A program made the position numbers and the translations under genes. From the NCBI GenBank assembly GCA_963716855.1, contig CAVQUV010000008.1, forward strand, positions 29,353 through 93,352: a stretch of DNA of 64,000 nucleotides, given 5' to 3'. Origin of the DNA: JAGVSZ01 sp963716855. Lineage in GTDB: Bacteria > Pseudomonadota > Gammaproteobacteria > Burkholderiales > SG8-39. The notes beneath the pieces are model-generated. The model worked only from the letters and a program-made list of their open reading frames with translations, had not been told where the DNA came from and ran no database searches. Within the stretch, counting starts at the first letter, position 1. Each line of letters opens with the position of its first letter. Positions 51,939 to 61,128 of the stretch are shown here, piece after piece.

Positions 51939-54900
51939 TCAAATTGCGGCCCGGAACGCGGCGCGCAGTTCGGTCGCGCGGGTCGCTGCGGCGTCGATCG
52001 AGCGCGCCTTCACGTGGCCATACCCCCGGATGCGCTGCGGGACCTCGGCCAGCTCGACCGCGATCCCGTGGTTGCCCCCGTTCAGCCCCCCGGCCAGCTC
52101 GCGCACGGTCGCCGCGTACGCCTCGACCAGCGCCCGCTCGCGCCGGCGCTCCGCGGTCCAGCCAAATGGGTCGAACGGCGTACCCCGCAGGCCGCGCAGC
52201 CGGGCAAGGCCGGCCAGAACGGGCCGGATCCACGGCCCGTAGCGCCGTTTGCGCGGCAGCCCGGTGACCGGATCGTGGCGGGCGAACAGCGGGGGCGCGA
52301 AATGAAACCCGAGACGGAACTCGCCTTCGAATTCGCGCTCGAGCTGCGCGCGGAACTCGGGCAGCATGTGCAGCCGCGCGACCTCGTACTCATCTTTGTA
52401 TGCGAGCAGCTTGAAGTAGTTTCGGGCCACCGCCCCCGCGAACGCGCCCTCCGCGCCGGTGCTTGCGCGCTCCGCATCCCGCGCCAGGTCGACGAGCGTG
52501 CGGTAGCGGGCGGCGTACGCCTCGTCCTGGTACTCCGCGAGGAATCGCGCGCGCCGCGCGACGACCTCCGCAAGCGAGGCCTCCGGAGCCTCCTCGTGAA
52601 GATGCGGCGCCGCGACGGCGCGCACCGCGGCCGGATCGACCGCCGCGAGCCGGCCCCAGCGGAACGCGGCCAGGTTCTGGGCGACGGCGTTGCCGTTGAG
52701 CTCGATCGCGCGCTCGAGCGCCGCACGGCCCACCGGCAACAGGCCGCGCTGGCACGCGAGCCCGAGCAGCACCAGGTTCGCGTAGATCGAGTCGCCGAGC
52801 AGCGCGGCGGCGAGCTCGGTCGCGTCGAGCGAGGCGACACTCTCCGCCCCGGCGGCGGCGAGCGTGGCCTCGAGCGAAGCGAAATCGCACTGCGCGTCCG
52901 GATCGGCGAGCTGCGCCGCGGTCAGGGTCGGATGGCTGTTCGCCACGATCTGCGTGTGCCCGGGCCGGGCCGCGCCGAGCATCGCCGGCGACGCGGCGAC
53001 GATCAGGTCGCATGCGAGCAGCACATCGGCCGCCGCGTCCCCGATGCGCGGCGCGTGGAGCGCGCCGGAAGTCCGCGCGATGCGCACATGCGTGGCGACC
53101 GCCCCGCCCTTGCGCGCGAGCCCGGTGTTGTCGAGCACGAGCGCGCCCTTGCCCTCGAGGTGCGCCGCCATCCCGAGCAACGCGCCGATCGTGATCACCC
53201 CGCTCCCGCCCACCCCGGCGATGAGCACGTTGATCGGCGCGTCGAGCGATGGTTGCGCCGGGTCCGGGAGCCGCGCGTACGCATCGGGCAGCGAAACCTC
53301 GCGGCGCCGCGGCGCGCCGCCTTCGACGGTCACGAAGCTCGGGCAGAAGCCCGCGAGACAGGAGAGATCGACGTTGCACGCGGCCGGGTCGATCCGTCGC
53401 TTGCGGCCGAGCGCTGTCTCGACCGGCTGCACCGCGACGCAGCCCGACTGCACGACGCAGTCGCCGCAGCCCTCGCACACGAGCGGGTTGATGAACGGCC
53501 GGACTTCGGGCGCCGGCAGCTCGCCGCGTCGCCGCCGGCGCCGCTTCTCGGTCGCGCAGACCTGGTCGTACACGATCGCGGACACGCCGCGGCGCTCGCG
53601 CAGCTCGCGTTGCACCGACTCGAGCGCGTCGCGAGGGTGGACCGTGACACCCGGACCGCTCACGCCGGCGAAGCGCTCCGGCGACTCGCCGACGAGCGCG
53701 ATGCGTTCGACCCCCTCGGCGACGAGCTGGCGTGCGATCTCGTCCGCCGTCGGACTGCCTTCGACCGGCTGTCCCCCGGTCATGGCCGCGGCGTCGTTGA
53801 CCAGGATCTTGAAGGTGATCGACGTTCCCGCCGCGAGTGCGGCGCGGATCGAGAGCAGCCCGGAGTGGAAGTACGTGCCGTCGCCCATGTTCTGGAACAT
53901 GTGCGGCGTGTCGACGAACGGCGCGAGCCCGACCCAGTTCGCGCCCTCGCCGCCCATCTGCGTCAGCGTCATGGTGCGGCTGCCGGGCTTCCAGATCGCG
54001 AGCGAGTGGCAGCCGATCCCCGCCATCGCGACGCTGCCCTCGGGGACGGCGGTCGAGCGATTGTGCGGGCAGCCGGCGCAGAAGTGCGGCACGCGCGGGA
54101 TCGCGGGCGCCGCCGCAATGGCGCGCGCCGCCGGCAAACGAACGGCGATGCGCGGATCGCCCAGCCGCGCGGCGATGATTCGCGCCACCGCGAGCGGCGA
54201 CAGCTCGCCGGTCGCCGAAACGAGCGGCGCGCCGCGCTCGTCGTGCTTGCCGACGATCACCGGCCGCCGATCGATGGGCCAGTTGTAGGCGAGGCGCTTC
54301 GCCTCGCTCTCGATCACCGGCTGGCGTTCCTCGACCACGAGGAGCTCGGTCACACCGTCCGCGAACGCCCGCAGGCCTTCGGGCTCCAGCGGCCACACCA
54401 TGCCGGGCTTGTAGATCGCGATGCCGAGTTCGCCGGCGGCCGCGTCATCGATGCCGAGCAGCCGGAGCGCTTCGCGCACATCGAGATAGGTCTTACCGGC
54501 GGCAACGATCCCGAGGCGCACGCTGCGGCCCCAGCGGAGCGCGCGATCGATGCCGTTCGCCCGCGCGAACGCGAGCGCCGCGGGGAGCTTGCGCCGGTGC
54601 AGTCGCTCGTCCTGGCTCCAGCGGTCGTCGGGCCAGCGCGCGTGCAGGCCGCCCGCCGGTGCCGTGAAGTCCGGCGGCGCGAGATACACGCGGTCCGTGT
54701 CCGGCAACTCGATCGTCGCGGTGCTCTCGACCGTGTCGGCGACGGTCTTGAATCCGATCCACAGACCGGAGAACCGCGACTGCGCGAAGCCGAACAGGCC
54801 GAACTCCAGGATCTCGGCGACGCCTGCCGGGTAGAGCACCGGCATGGCCGCGGCGATGTACGCCGGCTCGCACTGGTTGGGCAGCGTCGAGGAGGTCGCG

Positions 54901-55361
54901 CCGGGATCATCGCCGGAGACCGCCAGCACGCCGCCGTGGCGCGCGGTGCCGGCGGCGTTCGCGTGCTTGAGCGCATCGCCGGCGCGGTCGACGCCGGGAT
55001 TCTTCGCGTACCAGATCCCGAACACGCCGTCGTAGCGGCTGCCGCCGAACACCTCGGTCTGCTGGGTGCCCCACACCGCGGTCGCGGCGAGCTCTTCGTT
55101 CAGCCCCGGCTCGAAGCGGACATGCGCGGCGTCGAGCGCGCGCTGCGCCTGCCAGAGCGCGAGGTCGTAGCCGCCGAGCGGCGAGCCGCGATAGCCGGAG
55201 ACGAACCCGGCGGTGTTCAGGCCCGCGCGTGCGTCGCGGCGCCGCTGCTCGAGCGGCAAGCGCACCAGCGCCTGGGTGCCGGAAAGAAAGACCGTGCCGC
55301 GCTCGAGCGCGTACCGGTCGTCGAGCGTGACCTCGCGCAACGCCCCCGCGCTCTGCTGCAT
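51939..55361 (-). CDS. Fused indolepyruvate-type 2-oxoacid:ferredoxin oxidoreductase, copy 2
   Basis: The 1140-residue protein has the same layout as copy 1: LDDRYALERGTVFLSGTQAL, GFVSGYRGSPLGGYD, CAGCPHNRSTAVPEG, QNMGDGTYFHSGLLS (TPP), iron-sulfur region CEGCGDCVVQSGC with NVDLSCLAGFCPSF, and GVGGSGVITIGALLGMA. It lies 8 nt after gntR and is presumably co-transcribed with it. The copies share domains and many motifs but differ along the whole length, so the duplication is not recent. Likely substrates are arylpyruvates or branched 2-oxoacids. Confidence 0.9.
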   Translation of the reverse strand: MQQSAGALREVTLDDRYALERGTVFLSGTQALVRLPLEQRRRDARAGLNTAGFVSGYRGSPLGGYDLALWQAQRALDAAHVRFEPGLNEELAATAVWGTQQTEVFGGSRYDGVFGIWYAKNPGVDRAGDALKHANAAGTARHGGVLAVSGDDPGATSSTLPNQCEPAYIAAAMPVLYPAGVAEILEFGLFGFAQSRFSGLWIGFKTVADTVESTATIELPDTDRVYLAPPDFTAPAGGLHARWPDDRWSQDERLHRRKLPAALAFARANGIDRALRWGRSVRLGIVAAGKTYLDVREALRLLGIDDAAAGELGIAIYKPGMVWPLEPEGLRAFADGVTELLVVEERQPVIESEAKRLAYNWPIDRRPVIVGKHDERGAPLVSATGELSPLAVARIIAARLGDPRIAVRLPAARAIAAAPAIPRVPHFCAGCPHNRSTAVPEGSVAMAGIGCHSLAIWKPGSRTMTLTQMGGEGANWVGLAPFVDTPHMFQNMGDGTYFHSGLLSIRAALAAGTSITFKILVNDAAAMTGGQPVEGSPTADEIARQLVAEGVERIALVGESPERFAGVSGPGVTVHPRDALESVQRELRERRGVSAIVYDQVCATEKRRRRRRGELPAPEVRPFINPLVCEGCGDCVVQSGCVAVQPVETALGRKRRIDPAACNVDLSCLAGFCPSFVTVEGGAPRRREVSLPDAYARLPDPAQPSLDAPINVLIAGVGGSGVITIGALLGMAAHLEGKGALVLDNTGLARKGGAVATHVRIARTSGALHAPRIGDAAADVLLACDLIVAASPAMLGAARPGHTQIVANSHPTLTAAQLADPDAQCDFASLEATLAAAGAESVASLDATELAAALLGDSIYANLVLLGLACQRGLLPVGRAALERAIELNGNAVAQNLAAFRWGRLAAVDPAAVRAVAAPHLHEEAPEASLAEVVARRARFLAEYQDEAYAARYRTLVDLARDAERASTGAEGAFAGAVARNYFKLLAYKDEYEVARLHMLPEFRAQLEREFEGEFRLGFHFAPPLFARHDPVTGLPRKRRYGPWIRPVLAGLARLRGLRGTPFDPFGWTAERRRERALVEAYAATVRELAGGLNGGNHGIAVELAEVPQRIRGYGHVKARSIDAAATRATELRAAFRAAI

Positions 55362-55369
55362 CGGCGTTC

Positions 55370-56095
55370 TCAGGCGCGCGCGGCGGCCCGCCGGGTGCGC
55401 TTCGGCGCCGCGCGCCGGGCCAGCTTGCGCGCGGCGCCGCCCGCCTCGCGCAGCGCCTGTCGCGCGGCCGTGAGCTGATCGCGCATTGCGCGCGCGGCAC
55501 CTTCGCCGTCCCCCGCCGCCAGCGCCGCGCTGATGCGCTTCATCCCGGCGAGCGCGACCGCGCGCACCCGCGGGTCCGACAGCGTGATCAGGCGCAGGTG
55601 CTGGACGTGGGTCGCGTAGCGCTCGATCGCGCGCACCAGCTGACGGTTGCGCACCATGGCGAGCCAGACGCTGCGAAAGCGGGCGTTGCCGGCCATGAAC
55701 GCATCGGCGTCGCCCGCCCGGTCCGCCGCGGCGCATTCGCGCACCGCGGCCGCGAGCGGCGCGTGCGCCTTGGGGTCGCGCGCGATCGCGGCGGCCTGGC
55801 GAATCGCCGCCGGCTCGAGGAGAAAACGCAGCTCGTAGATGTCCTCGACGTCGTCCGAGCTCACGCCGCCCGACACGTAGCCGCGACCTTCGACCGCGAC
55901 CAGACCTTCGCTCGCCAGGCGCGCGAGCGCCTCGCGGATCGGGGTGCGCGACACGCCGAGCTGGGCGGCGAGCGGCACCTCGCGCAGGCGCTCGCCGGCG
56001 CCCATGCGCCCCTCGCGCAGCAGCTGGCGCAGCGTGTGGTAGACGCGATCGCTCAGCGCGAGCGGGCGGTCGAGCGGCTGGAGTTGTGGGGCCAC
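55370..56095 (-). CDS. GntR-family regulator, FCD type
   Basis: The 241-residue protein has a winged helix (LREVPLAAQLGVSRTPIREALARLASEGLV) and an all-helical FCD ligand domain (DIYELRFLLEPAAIRQAA onward), ending in a basic tail (RKLARRAAPKRTRR). I choose GTG at 56095 because a GGGAGA site precedes it and because an upstream GTG at 56116 lies inside the palindromic operator. Predicted targets are its own promoter and those of hyuA and the thiolase gene. The ligand is probably a carboxylic acid or acyl-CoA of the local pathway. Confidence 0.88.
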   Translation of the reverse strand: MAPQLQPLDRPLALSDRVYHTLRQLLREGRMGAGERLREVPLAAQLGVSRTPIREALARLASEGLVAVEGRGYVSGGVSSDDVEDIYELRFLLEPAAIRQAAAIARDPKAHAPLAAAVRECAAADRAGDADAFMAGNARFRSVWLAMVRNRQLVRAIERYATHVQHLRLITLSDPRVRAVALAGMKRISAALAAGDGEGAARAMRDQLTAARQALREAGGAARKLARRAAPKRTRRAAARA

Positions 56096-56112
56096 GCGCG
56101 GTCTCCCGGTTT

Positions 56113-56132
56113 GCACACCGTATACAGTGTGC
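56113..56132. promoter_or_regulatory. GntR operator at its own promoter
   Basis: GCACAC and GTGTGC flank CGTATACA, giving a 20-bp near-perfect palindrome centred on GTATAC (56120-56125). It lies 18 nt upstream of the gntR start and 13 nt after the molybdenum-hydroxylase stop. It is the most symmetrical of the three sites and suggests autoregulation. Confidence 0.7.
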
Positions 56133-56144
56133 CGCGCGGCCGCG

Positions 56145-58487
56145 TCAAGACGTGGCGACCGCCTCCGGCTGCGCGCGCCAGGTCACTTTCGGCGCGACGC
56201 CCTGCAAGGCGCGATAGACCTTCTCCGGCGTGAACGGCAGCTCGTAGATGCGCACGCCGGTCGCGTTGTAGATCGCGTTCGCGGTCGCGGCCGCGATGCA
56301 GATCGCGGGCGCCTCGCCGACGCCCTTCGCGCCCTGCGGCCCCTCGCCGTCCATCGTCTCGACGAACGCGAGGTCCATCTCCGGGATCTCCGGCGCGGTG
56401 ACGAGCTTGTAGTCGCGGAAGCTCGGGTTGCGCACGCGGCCGTCCTCGATCAGCAGGTTCTCGGTCAGCGCATAGCCCTGCCCCATCACCACGCCGCCTT
56501 CGATCTGGCCCTCGATGCCGAGCCGGTTGATCACGCGGCCGACGTCGTGCGCGCCGGTCACCTTCGTCATCTGCACGATGCCGGTGTCGCAGTCGACCTC
56601 GACCTCGACGACCTGCGTCGCCCAGGCGTAGGTGGCCGACACGTCGCCTTTGAACCCCTTGTCCTGGTGCACGCTGGGGGGCTCGTAGTAGAAGCTGGTC
56701 ATCACCAGCTCGGCCTTGTCCGAGAAGTGCAGCCCGCGCACGAGCTTCGCGAGCTCGACGATCGCCTCGCCGCTCGCGGCGCGCACGACGAACCCGCCGA
56801 CGAGGTCCAGCTCGCTTTCTGCGATCCCGGTCTTCGTCGCCGCGACCGCGAGGATCTTCGCCTTCGCCTTGCGCGCCGCGCCGATCGCCGAGTTGCCGGC
56901 GATGAAGGTCGTCCGGCTCGCGTGCACGCCGACGTCCCACGGCGTGATGTCGGTGTCGTTGTTGACCACCGTCACCGCCGACATCGGCAGCCCGAGCTCC
57001 TCGCAGACGAGCTGCGCGAGCACGGTCTCCGAGCCCTGCCCGATCTCCGAGGCGCCGGTCAACAGCGTGACGTGCGCGAAGTCGTCCATCTTGAGAATCG
57101 TGCCGCAGCCGTCCGAAGGGTAGATCTTCGCCCCGCCGCCGACGTGCAGCATCGATGCCATGCCGATGCCGCGCTTGACCGCATCCGGCGCGCGCCGCGC
57201 GGCGCGATACTCGCGATGCTTCGCGAGGAAACCGCTGCGTTCCGCCGCTGTGGTGAGGCAGTCCCGGAAACCGCAGCTCTTGAACACCATGCCCTGTCCG
57301 GTCACTTCGCCCGGTCCTTGCGCGTTCTTCAGCCGGAACGCGAGCGGGTCCATGCCGACCGCCTCGGCGAGCTTCTCCATGTGGCTCTCGACGGCGAACG
57401 TGGCTTGCAGATTTCCGTAGCCCCGGAAAGAGCCCGAGTACGGGTTGTTCGTGTACGCCACGGTGGTGTGGTACTTGCAGTGGGGCACGCGATAAAGCGA
57501 GGAGAACGTCGGCATCATCACGAACGGCGTCGTCGCGCCCCAGGACGTGTACGCGCCGTTGTCGTGCAGCGTCTCGACCGCGCGGAACGTGAGCGTGCCG
57601 TCCTTCTTGCACCCCGAGCGCAGCTTCAGGATCACCGGCTGTCGGGTGGGCGAGGCGAGGAACTCCTCCTCCCGGGTGTACACGAGCTTCACGGGCCGCT
57701 TCGCCGCGCGCGCGAGAAAGACCGCAATCACCTCGAAGGGATAGATGTCGAGCTTCGAGCCGAACCCGCCGCCGATCGGCGGCTGGACGATGCGGATGCG
57801 GCCCGGCTCCATGCCGAGGATCTCGGCGAACTCGCGCTTGTGGAGGAACGGGACCTGCGTGTTCGAGTGCAGCAGCAGGTTTCCCGAACCGTCGAACTCG
57901 GCGATCACGCCCGACACGCCCATGCAGCAGTGGGTGACGTAGTGCAGCTTGAAGCTGTCCTCGATCACCACGTCCGAGTCGGCCTCGCCTTGCGCGATGT
58001 CCCCGTGCGAGTAGTCGAAGCGCATCGCGACGTTGTCGGCGTGCTTCTCGTTGATCACCGGCGCGCCGGGGGCGAGCGCGCGCTCGGGGTCGACGATGGC
58101 CGGCAGGTCCTCGTACTCGACCTCGATCAGAGCGAGCGCCGCCGCGGCGATCGCCTCGCTGTCGGCAGCGACGGCAGCGATCTCGTCGCGGATGCAGCGT
58201 ACCTTGTCGCCCTTGAGCGGAGGGTGGTCCTTGTTCACGCCGATCGGACGCTGGTCGGGGACGTCGGCCGCGGTGATCACCACGTGCACGCCCGGCAGCG
58301 CGCGCGCCTTCGACACGTCGATCCGCTTGATGCGTGCATGCACGCGGGACGAGCGCAGGATCTTGCCCCACAACTGCCCGGGCAGGTCGATGTCGTGGAT
58401 ATAGCGCGTCTTGCCGCTCGCCTTCTCGGGCGCATCCATCTTCGGAATGCGCTTGCCGATCAGCGTTTCGCGCTCGATGATTTTCAC
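56145..58487 (-). CDS. Molybdenum hydroxylase large subunit (xanthine dehydrogenase family)
   Basis: The 780-residue subunit binds the molybdopterin cofactor. It has KASGKTRYIHDIDLPGQLW near the N-terminus, PPIGGGFGSKLDIYPFEVIA near residue 240, GSFRGYGNLQATFAVE near residue 350, GASEIGQGSETVLAQL near residue 460, and the active-site Glu in GPQGAKGVGEAPAI near residue 735. The start is GTG at 58487, overlapping the small-subunit stop by 4 nt. Substrate unknown: purine, aromatic aldehyde, N-heterocycle and aryl-CoA enzymes all share this fold. Confidence 0.9.
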   Translation of the reverse strand: MKIIERETLIGKRIPKMDAPEKASGKTRYIHDIDLPGQLWGKILRSSRVHARIKRIDVSKARALPGVHVVITAADVPDQRPIGVNKDHPPLKGDKVRCIRDEIAAVAADSEAIAAAALALIEVEYEDLPAIVDPERALAPGAPVINEKHADNVAMRFDYSHGDIAQGEADSDVVIEDSFKLHYVTHCCMGVSGVIAEFDGSGNLLLHSNTQVPFLHKREFAEILGMEPGRIRIVQPPIGGGFGSKLDIYPFEVIAVFLARAAKRPVKLVYTREEEFLASPTRQPVILKLRSGCKKDGTLTFRAVETLHDNGAYTSWGATTPFVMMPTFSSLYRVPHCKYHTTVAYTNNPYSGSFRGYGNLQATFAVESHMEKLAEAVGMDPLAFRLKNAQGPGEVTGQGMVFKSCGFRDCLTTAAERSGFLAKHREYRAARRAPDAVKRGIGMASMLHVGGGAKIYPSDGCGTILKMDDFAHVTLLTGASEIGQGSETVLAQLVCEELGLPMSAVTVVNNDTDITPWDVGVHASRTTFIAGNSAIGAARKAKAKILAVAATKTGIAESELDLVGGFVVRAASGEAIVELAKLVRGLHFSDKAELVMTSFYYEPPSVHQDKGFKGDVSATYAWATQVVEVEVDCDTGIVQMTKVTGAHDVGRVINRLGIEGQIEGGVVMGQGYALTENLLIEDGRVRNPSFRDYKLVTAPEIPEMDLAFVETMDGEGPQGAKGVGEAPAICIAAATANAIYNATGVRIYELPFTPEKVYRALQGVAPKVTWRAQPEAVATS

Positions 58488-58957
58488 GATTGCTCCGTGG
58501 CGGCAGCGGCGACGGCGTCGATGATCTTCTTGTAGCCGGTGCACCGGCAGAGGTTTCCTTCCAGTCCGCGCTGGATCGTCGCGCGGTCCGGGTGCGGATG
58601 CTGCGCGAGGATTCGGGTCGCCTGGATCACCATGCCCGGCGTGCAGAACCCGCACTGCACTGCTCCGAACTCGGTGAAGGCGCGCTGCAGCCGCTCGGCG
58701 CGCGCGTCCCCGGCGAGGCCTTCGATCGTGGTCACCTCGCGTCCGTCGCAGTCGACGGCGAACACGAGGCACGAGTTGACGCTCGCGCCGTCGACCAGGA
58801 CGGTGCACGCGCCGCACTCGCCCTCGCCGCAGCCGTACTTCGTCCCGGTGAGCCCGAGCACGTCGCGCAGCATGACGAGCGCGCTCATGTCCGCCGGCAC
58901 GGCCACCCGGCGCATCACGCCGTTCAGCCGGAATTCGATGTCAACCGAACGCGACAT
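58484..58957 (-). CDS. Molybdenum hydroxylase 2Fe-2S small subunit
   Basis: The 157-residue protein carries two [2Fe-2S] clusters: plant-type GCGEGECGACTVLVDG with a further Cys in NSCLVF, and the second at CGFCTPGM and LCRCTGYKKI. Length is normal. It overlaps the medium-subunit gene by 17 nt and couples to the large subunit. It passes electrons from the molybdenum centre to the flavin subunit. Confidence 0.95.
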   Translation of the reverse strand: MSRSVDIEFRLNGVMRRVAVPADMSALVMLRDVLGLTGTKYGCGEGECGACTVLVDGASVNSCLVFAVDCDGREVTTIEGLAGDARAERLQRAFTEFGAVQCGFCTPGMVIQATRILAQHPHPDRATIQRGLEGNLCRCTGYKKIIDAVAAAATEQS

Positions 58958-59807
58958 GGGCGAGGATCCGCTTGGTCATGTTGCGCACCAGTTCCAGCCG
59001 GTACCAGGCCGAGGCGCGCACGTCCGAGATCGGCCGCACTTCGTCTTGCGCCGCCTCGGCGGCCGCCTCGATCGTCGTCGCATCGAGGCGCCGCCCTTCC
59101 AGGACCCGTTCCGTCGCGCGCGCGCGGATCGGCGTCGGCGCGACCGCGCCGAACACGACCCGCACGTTCTCCAGCCGGTCGTCGCGCTTCACCCCGCCGA
59201 TGCCGATCGAGATCGCGGAGATGTCGAGCCCGGGGCGCGTTCCGTGCTTGTAGAACCGCGACACGAATCCCGGTTGCGGCAGCGCCACGCGGACTGCGGT
59301 CAGCAGTTCGTGCGGGGCACGGCGGGTGCGGCCCGGGCCGGTCAGGAACTCGAGCAACGGCATCGAGCGCGTTTCGATCGCGCCGTTCGGCTTGGCCGCG
59401 AGCTCGACCGTCGCGTCGAGCACGATCAGCGGCACCAGCATGTCGCCCGCCGGTGACGCATTGCAGATATTCCCGCCGACGGTGGCCCCGTTGCGCACCT
59501 GCTCGCTCGCAAAGTGATCGGCGGCCTCGGCGAGGATCGGCAGCCGCTCCCGCACCAGCGCGCTTTGGAGCAGGGCCGTGACGGTCGTGAGCGCGCCGAT
59601 GCGGACCGCGTCGCCTTGGCGCTCGATCCCGGCGAGCTCGGGGATGCGCCGGACGTTGAGCATCGTCCGCCCGAACTTCACCTTGCCGCTGTGCGACTGC
59701 GGCATCACGTCGGTCCCGCCGGCGACGATCGTCACGTCGTCGTCGCGCAGCAGCTCGAGCGCCTCTCCGAGCGCGCGCGGCGCCGCGTAGCGCTCGAGCG
59801 CCGTCAT
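58941..59807 (-). CDS. Molybdenum hydroxylase FAD-binding medium subunit
   Basis: The 288-residue protein has the FAD signatures TIVAGGTDVMPQ near residue 27 and RNGATVGGNICNASPAGDMLV near residue 105. It lacks the extra [4Fe-4S] insertion that marks the beta subunit of 4-hydroxybenzoyl-CoA reductase, which argues against that enzyme. Its ATG directly follows the thiolase stop. Confidence 0.93.
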   Translation of the reverse strand: MTALERYAAPRALGEALELLRDDDVTIVAGGTDVMPQSHSGKVKFGRTMLNVRRIPELAGIERQGDAVRIGALTTVTALLQSALVRERLPILAEAADHFASEQVRNGATVGGNICNASPAGDMLVPLIVLDATVELAAKPNGAIETRSMPLLEFLTGPGRTRRAPHELLTAVRVALPQPGFVSRFYKHGTRPGLDISAISIGIGGVKRDDRLENVRVVFGAVAPTPIRARATERVLEGRRLDATTIEAAAEAAQDEVRPISDVRASAWYRLELVRNMTKRILAHVAFG

Positions 59808-61013
59808 TCAGGCATCCCCGACCTCGAGCACGATCGCCATCGCCGTGTCCCCGGCGGCGCAGCCCGAGAAGAGTCCCCACCCCCCGCCGCGCAATGCGAG
59901 CTCCTCGATCAGCTCGACCACGGCGCGCATGCCCATCGGCGCCTGCGGATGGCCCCAGACGAGCGAGCAGCCGAAATTGTTCATCTTCACGACGTCGGCG
60001 CCCGTCTCCTTGGCAAAGAGCAGGTCGTTCAAGGCGAACGGGTTGTGCGTCTTGATCGCGTCCATCTGCTTGACCGTGCGGCCGGCCTGCGCGAGCGCGC
60101 GCGCCGCAGCGGGCGCCACGGCCTCGGGCATGTAGGCGAGCGCTGCGCGCGATTGGCCGAAACCGTGCAGCCGCACCGCGATCTTCGGGTTGGAGGCCAG
60201 CTCGCGTGCGCGCTCAGGCGTCGTGATGACCATGCCCGCGTTGCCGTCCGCCGGATGCGTCTGCCCGCCGAAGGTGACCGTCCCGCCTTCGACCACCGGC
60301 TTCAGCTTGGCGAGCCCCTCCGGCGTCGAGTGATTGATGCCCTCGTCGCCATCGAGCGTCGCCACCGTCTTCTTGAGGTTGGCCGACGGCACCTCGAACG
60401 GCAGCGTCATGAACCGCTTGTGGAACGCCGCGCCGTCGGCGGTCGCCTCGCGGTACTGCGCCTCGCGTCTCAGCACCACTTCGTGCTGCTGCGCGGTCGT
60501 GAACCCGTGCTTCTTCGCCACGTTCTCGGCGGTTTGGACCATCGAGTGGCGCCCGAGCGGGTCGTAGCCGAAGTTGTCGAGCACCCAGTCCTCGTGCCCG
60601 CCGGTCCCGCCGGGTGCCTGCGGGTTCGGGTAGTAGAGGTGCGGGCCGTTCGAGGTGCGATCGCAGGTGATCGCGAGCGCGGTCTGCGCCATGCCCGCCT
60701 CGATCTCCTGCGTCGCGGCGAGAATCGTGCGGACGCCGGTCGCGCACGCCTGCATCAGGGTCGGCCCGCCGACGCGCGGCATGCCGGCGAGCCCGGTGAA
60801 CCAGGGCAGGCCGTAGAACGAGTGACGCTGCGGAACCGACAGTCCGAGCACCCCGTGGTCGAACGCCTCGGCGGGTAGCTTGCGCCGCTCGAGCTCGCGC
60901 TTCGCGACGTACGCGGCGAACTCGATGGAGTGCAGGTGCGCGAGGCTGCCCTGCCAGCGCGCGAACGGCGTGGACCAGTAAGCGCCGTAGGGAATCTGCG
61001 CCTTGTAAGTCAT
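59808..61013 (-). CDS. Thiolase-family protein (acetyl-CoA acetyltransferase-like)
   Basis: The 401-residue protein has thiolase features: nucleophile Cys in LMQACATGVRTI near residue 90, NHSTPEGLAKLKPV, and the C-terminal pair NNFGCSLVWGHPQAPMG (His) and GCAAGDTAMAIVLE (second Cys). It could cleave a 3-oxoacyl-CoA formed by neighbouring enzymes. It heads the molybdenum-hydroxylase operon, and a GTATAC site lies 18 nt upstream of its ATG. Confidence 0.88.
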   Translation of the reverse strand: MTYKAQIPYGAYWSTPFARWQGSLAHLHSIEFAAYVAKRELERRKLPAEAFDHGVLGLSVPQRHSFYGLPWFTGLAGMPRVGGPTLMQACATGVRTILAATQEIEAGMAQTALAITCDRTSNGPHLYYPNPQAPGGTGGHEDWVLDNFGYDPLGRHSMVQTAENVAKKHGFTTAQQHEVVLRREAQYREATADGAAFHKRFMTLPFEVPSANLKKTVATLDGDEGINHSTPEGLAKLKPVVEGGTVTFGGQTHPADGNAGMVITTPERARELASNPKIAVRLHGFGQSRAALAYMPEAVAPAAARALAQAGRTVKQMDAIKTHNPFALNDLLFAKETGADVVKMNNFGCSLVWGHPQAPMGMRAVVELIEELALRGGGWGLFSGCAAGDTAMAIVLEVGDA

Positions 61014-61030
61014 GGGGGGAATCGCTCCTT

Positions 61031-61036
61031 GTATAC
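61031..61036. promoter_or_regulatory. GntR-type operator core upstream of the thiolase gene
   Basis: TTGTATACGG contains the GTATAC core at 61031-61036, 18 nt upstream of the thiolase ATG, the same spacing as at gntR. Symmetry outside the core is weaker than at 56113-56132. Confidence 0.55.
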
Positions 61037-61128
61037 GGTATTCAGATAACCCGGCCGGATCAAGACCCGTCGGCCCAAGCGGGGCGGCTAACCGCGGATT
61101 TCTTGATCCATCTCAACCGGCGCGACGG

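Noticed and set aside
50649..55478. Very long open frame on the plus strand (about 1600 codons) opposite hyuA and the second oxidoreductase
   Set aside because: It is antisense to genes with clear cofactor motifs, is rich in Arg/Ala/His/Glu as expected for a GC-skewed shadow, and shows no domain.
56145..59807. Assignment of the molybdenum hydroxylase as 4-hydroxybenzoyl-CoA reductase
   Set aside because: The flavin subunit (288 residues) lacks the extra [4Fe-4S] insertion of that enzyme's beta subunit, so only the broader family is supported.
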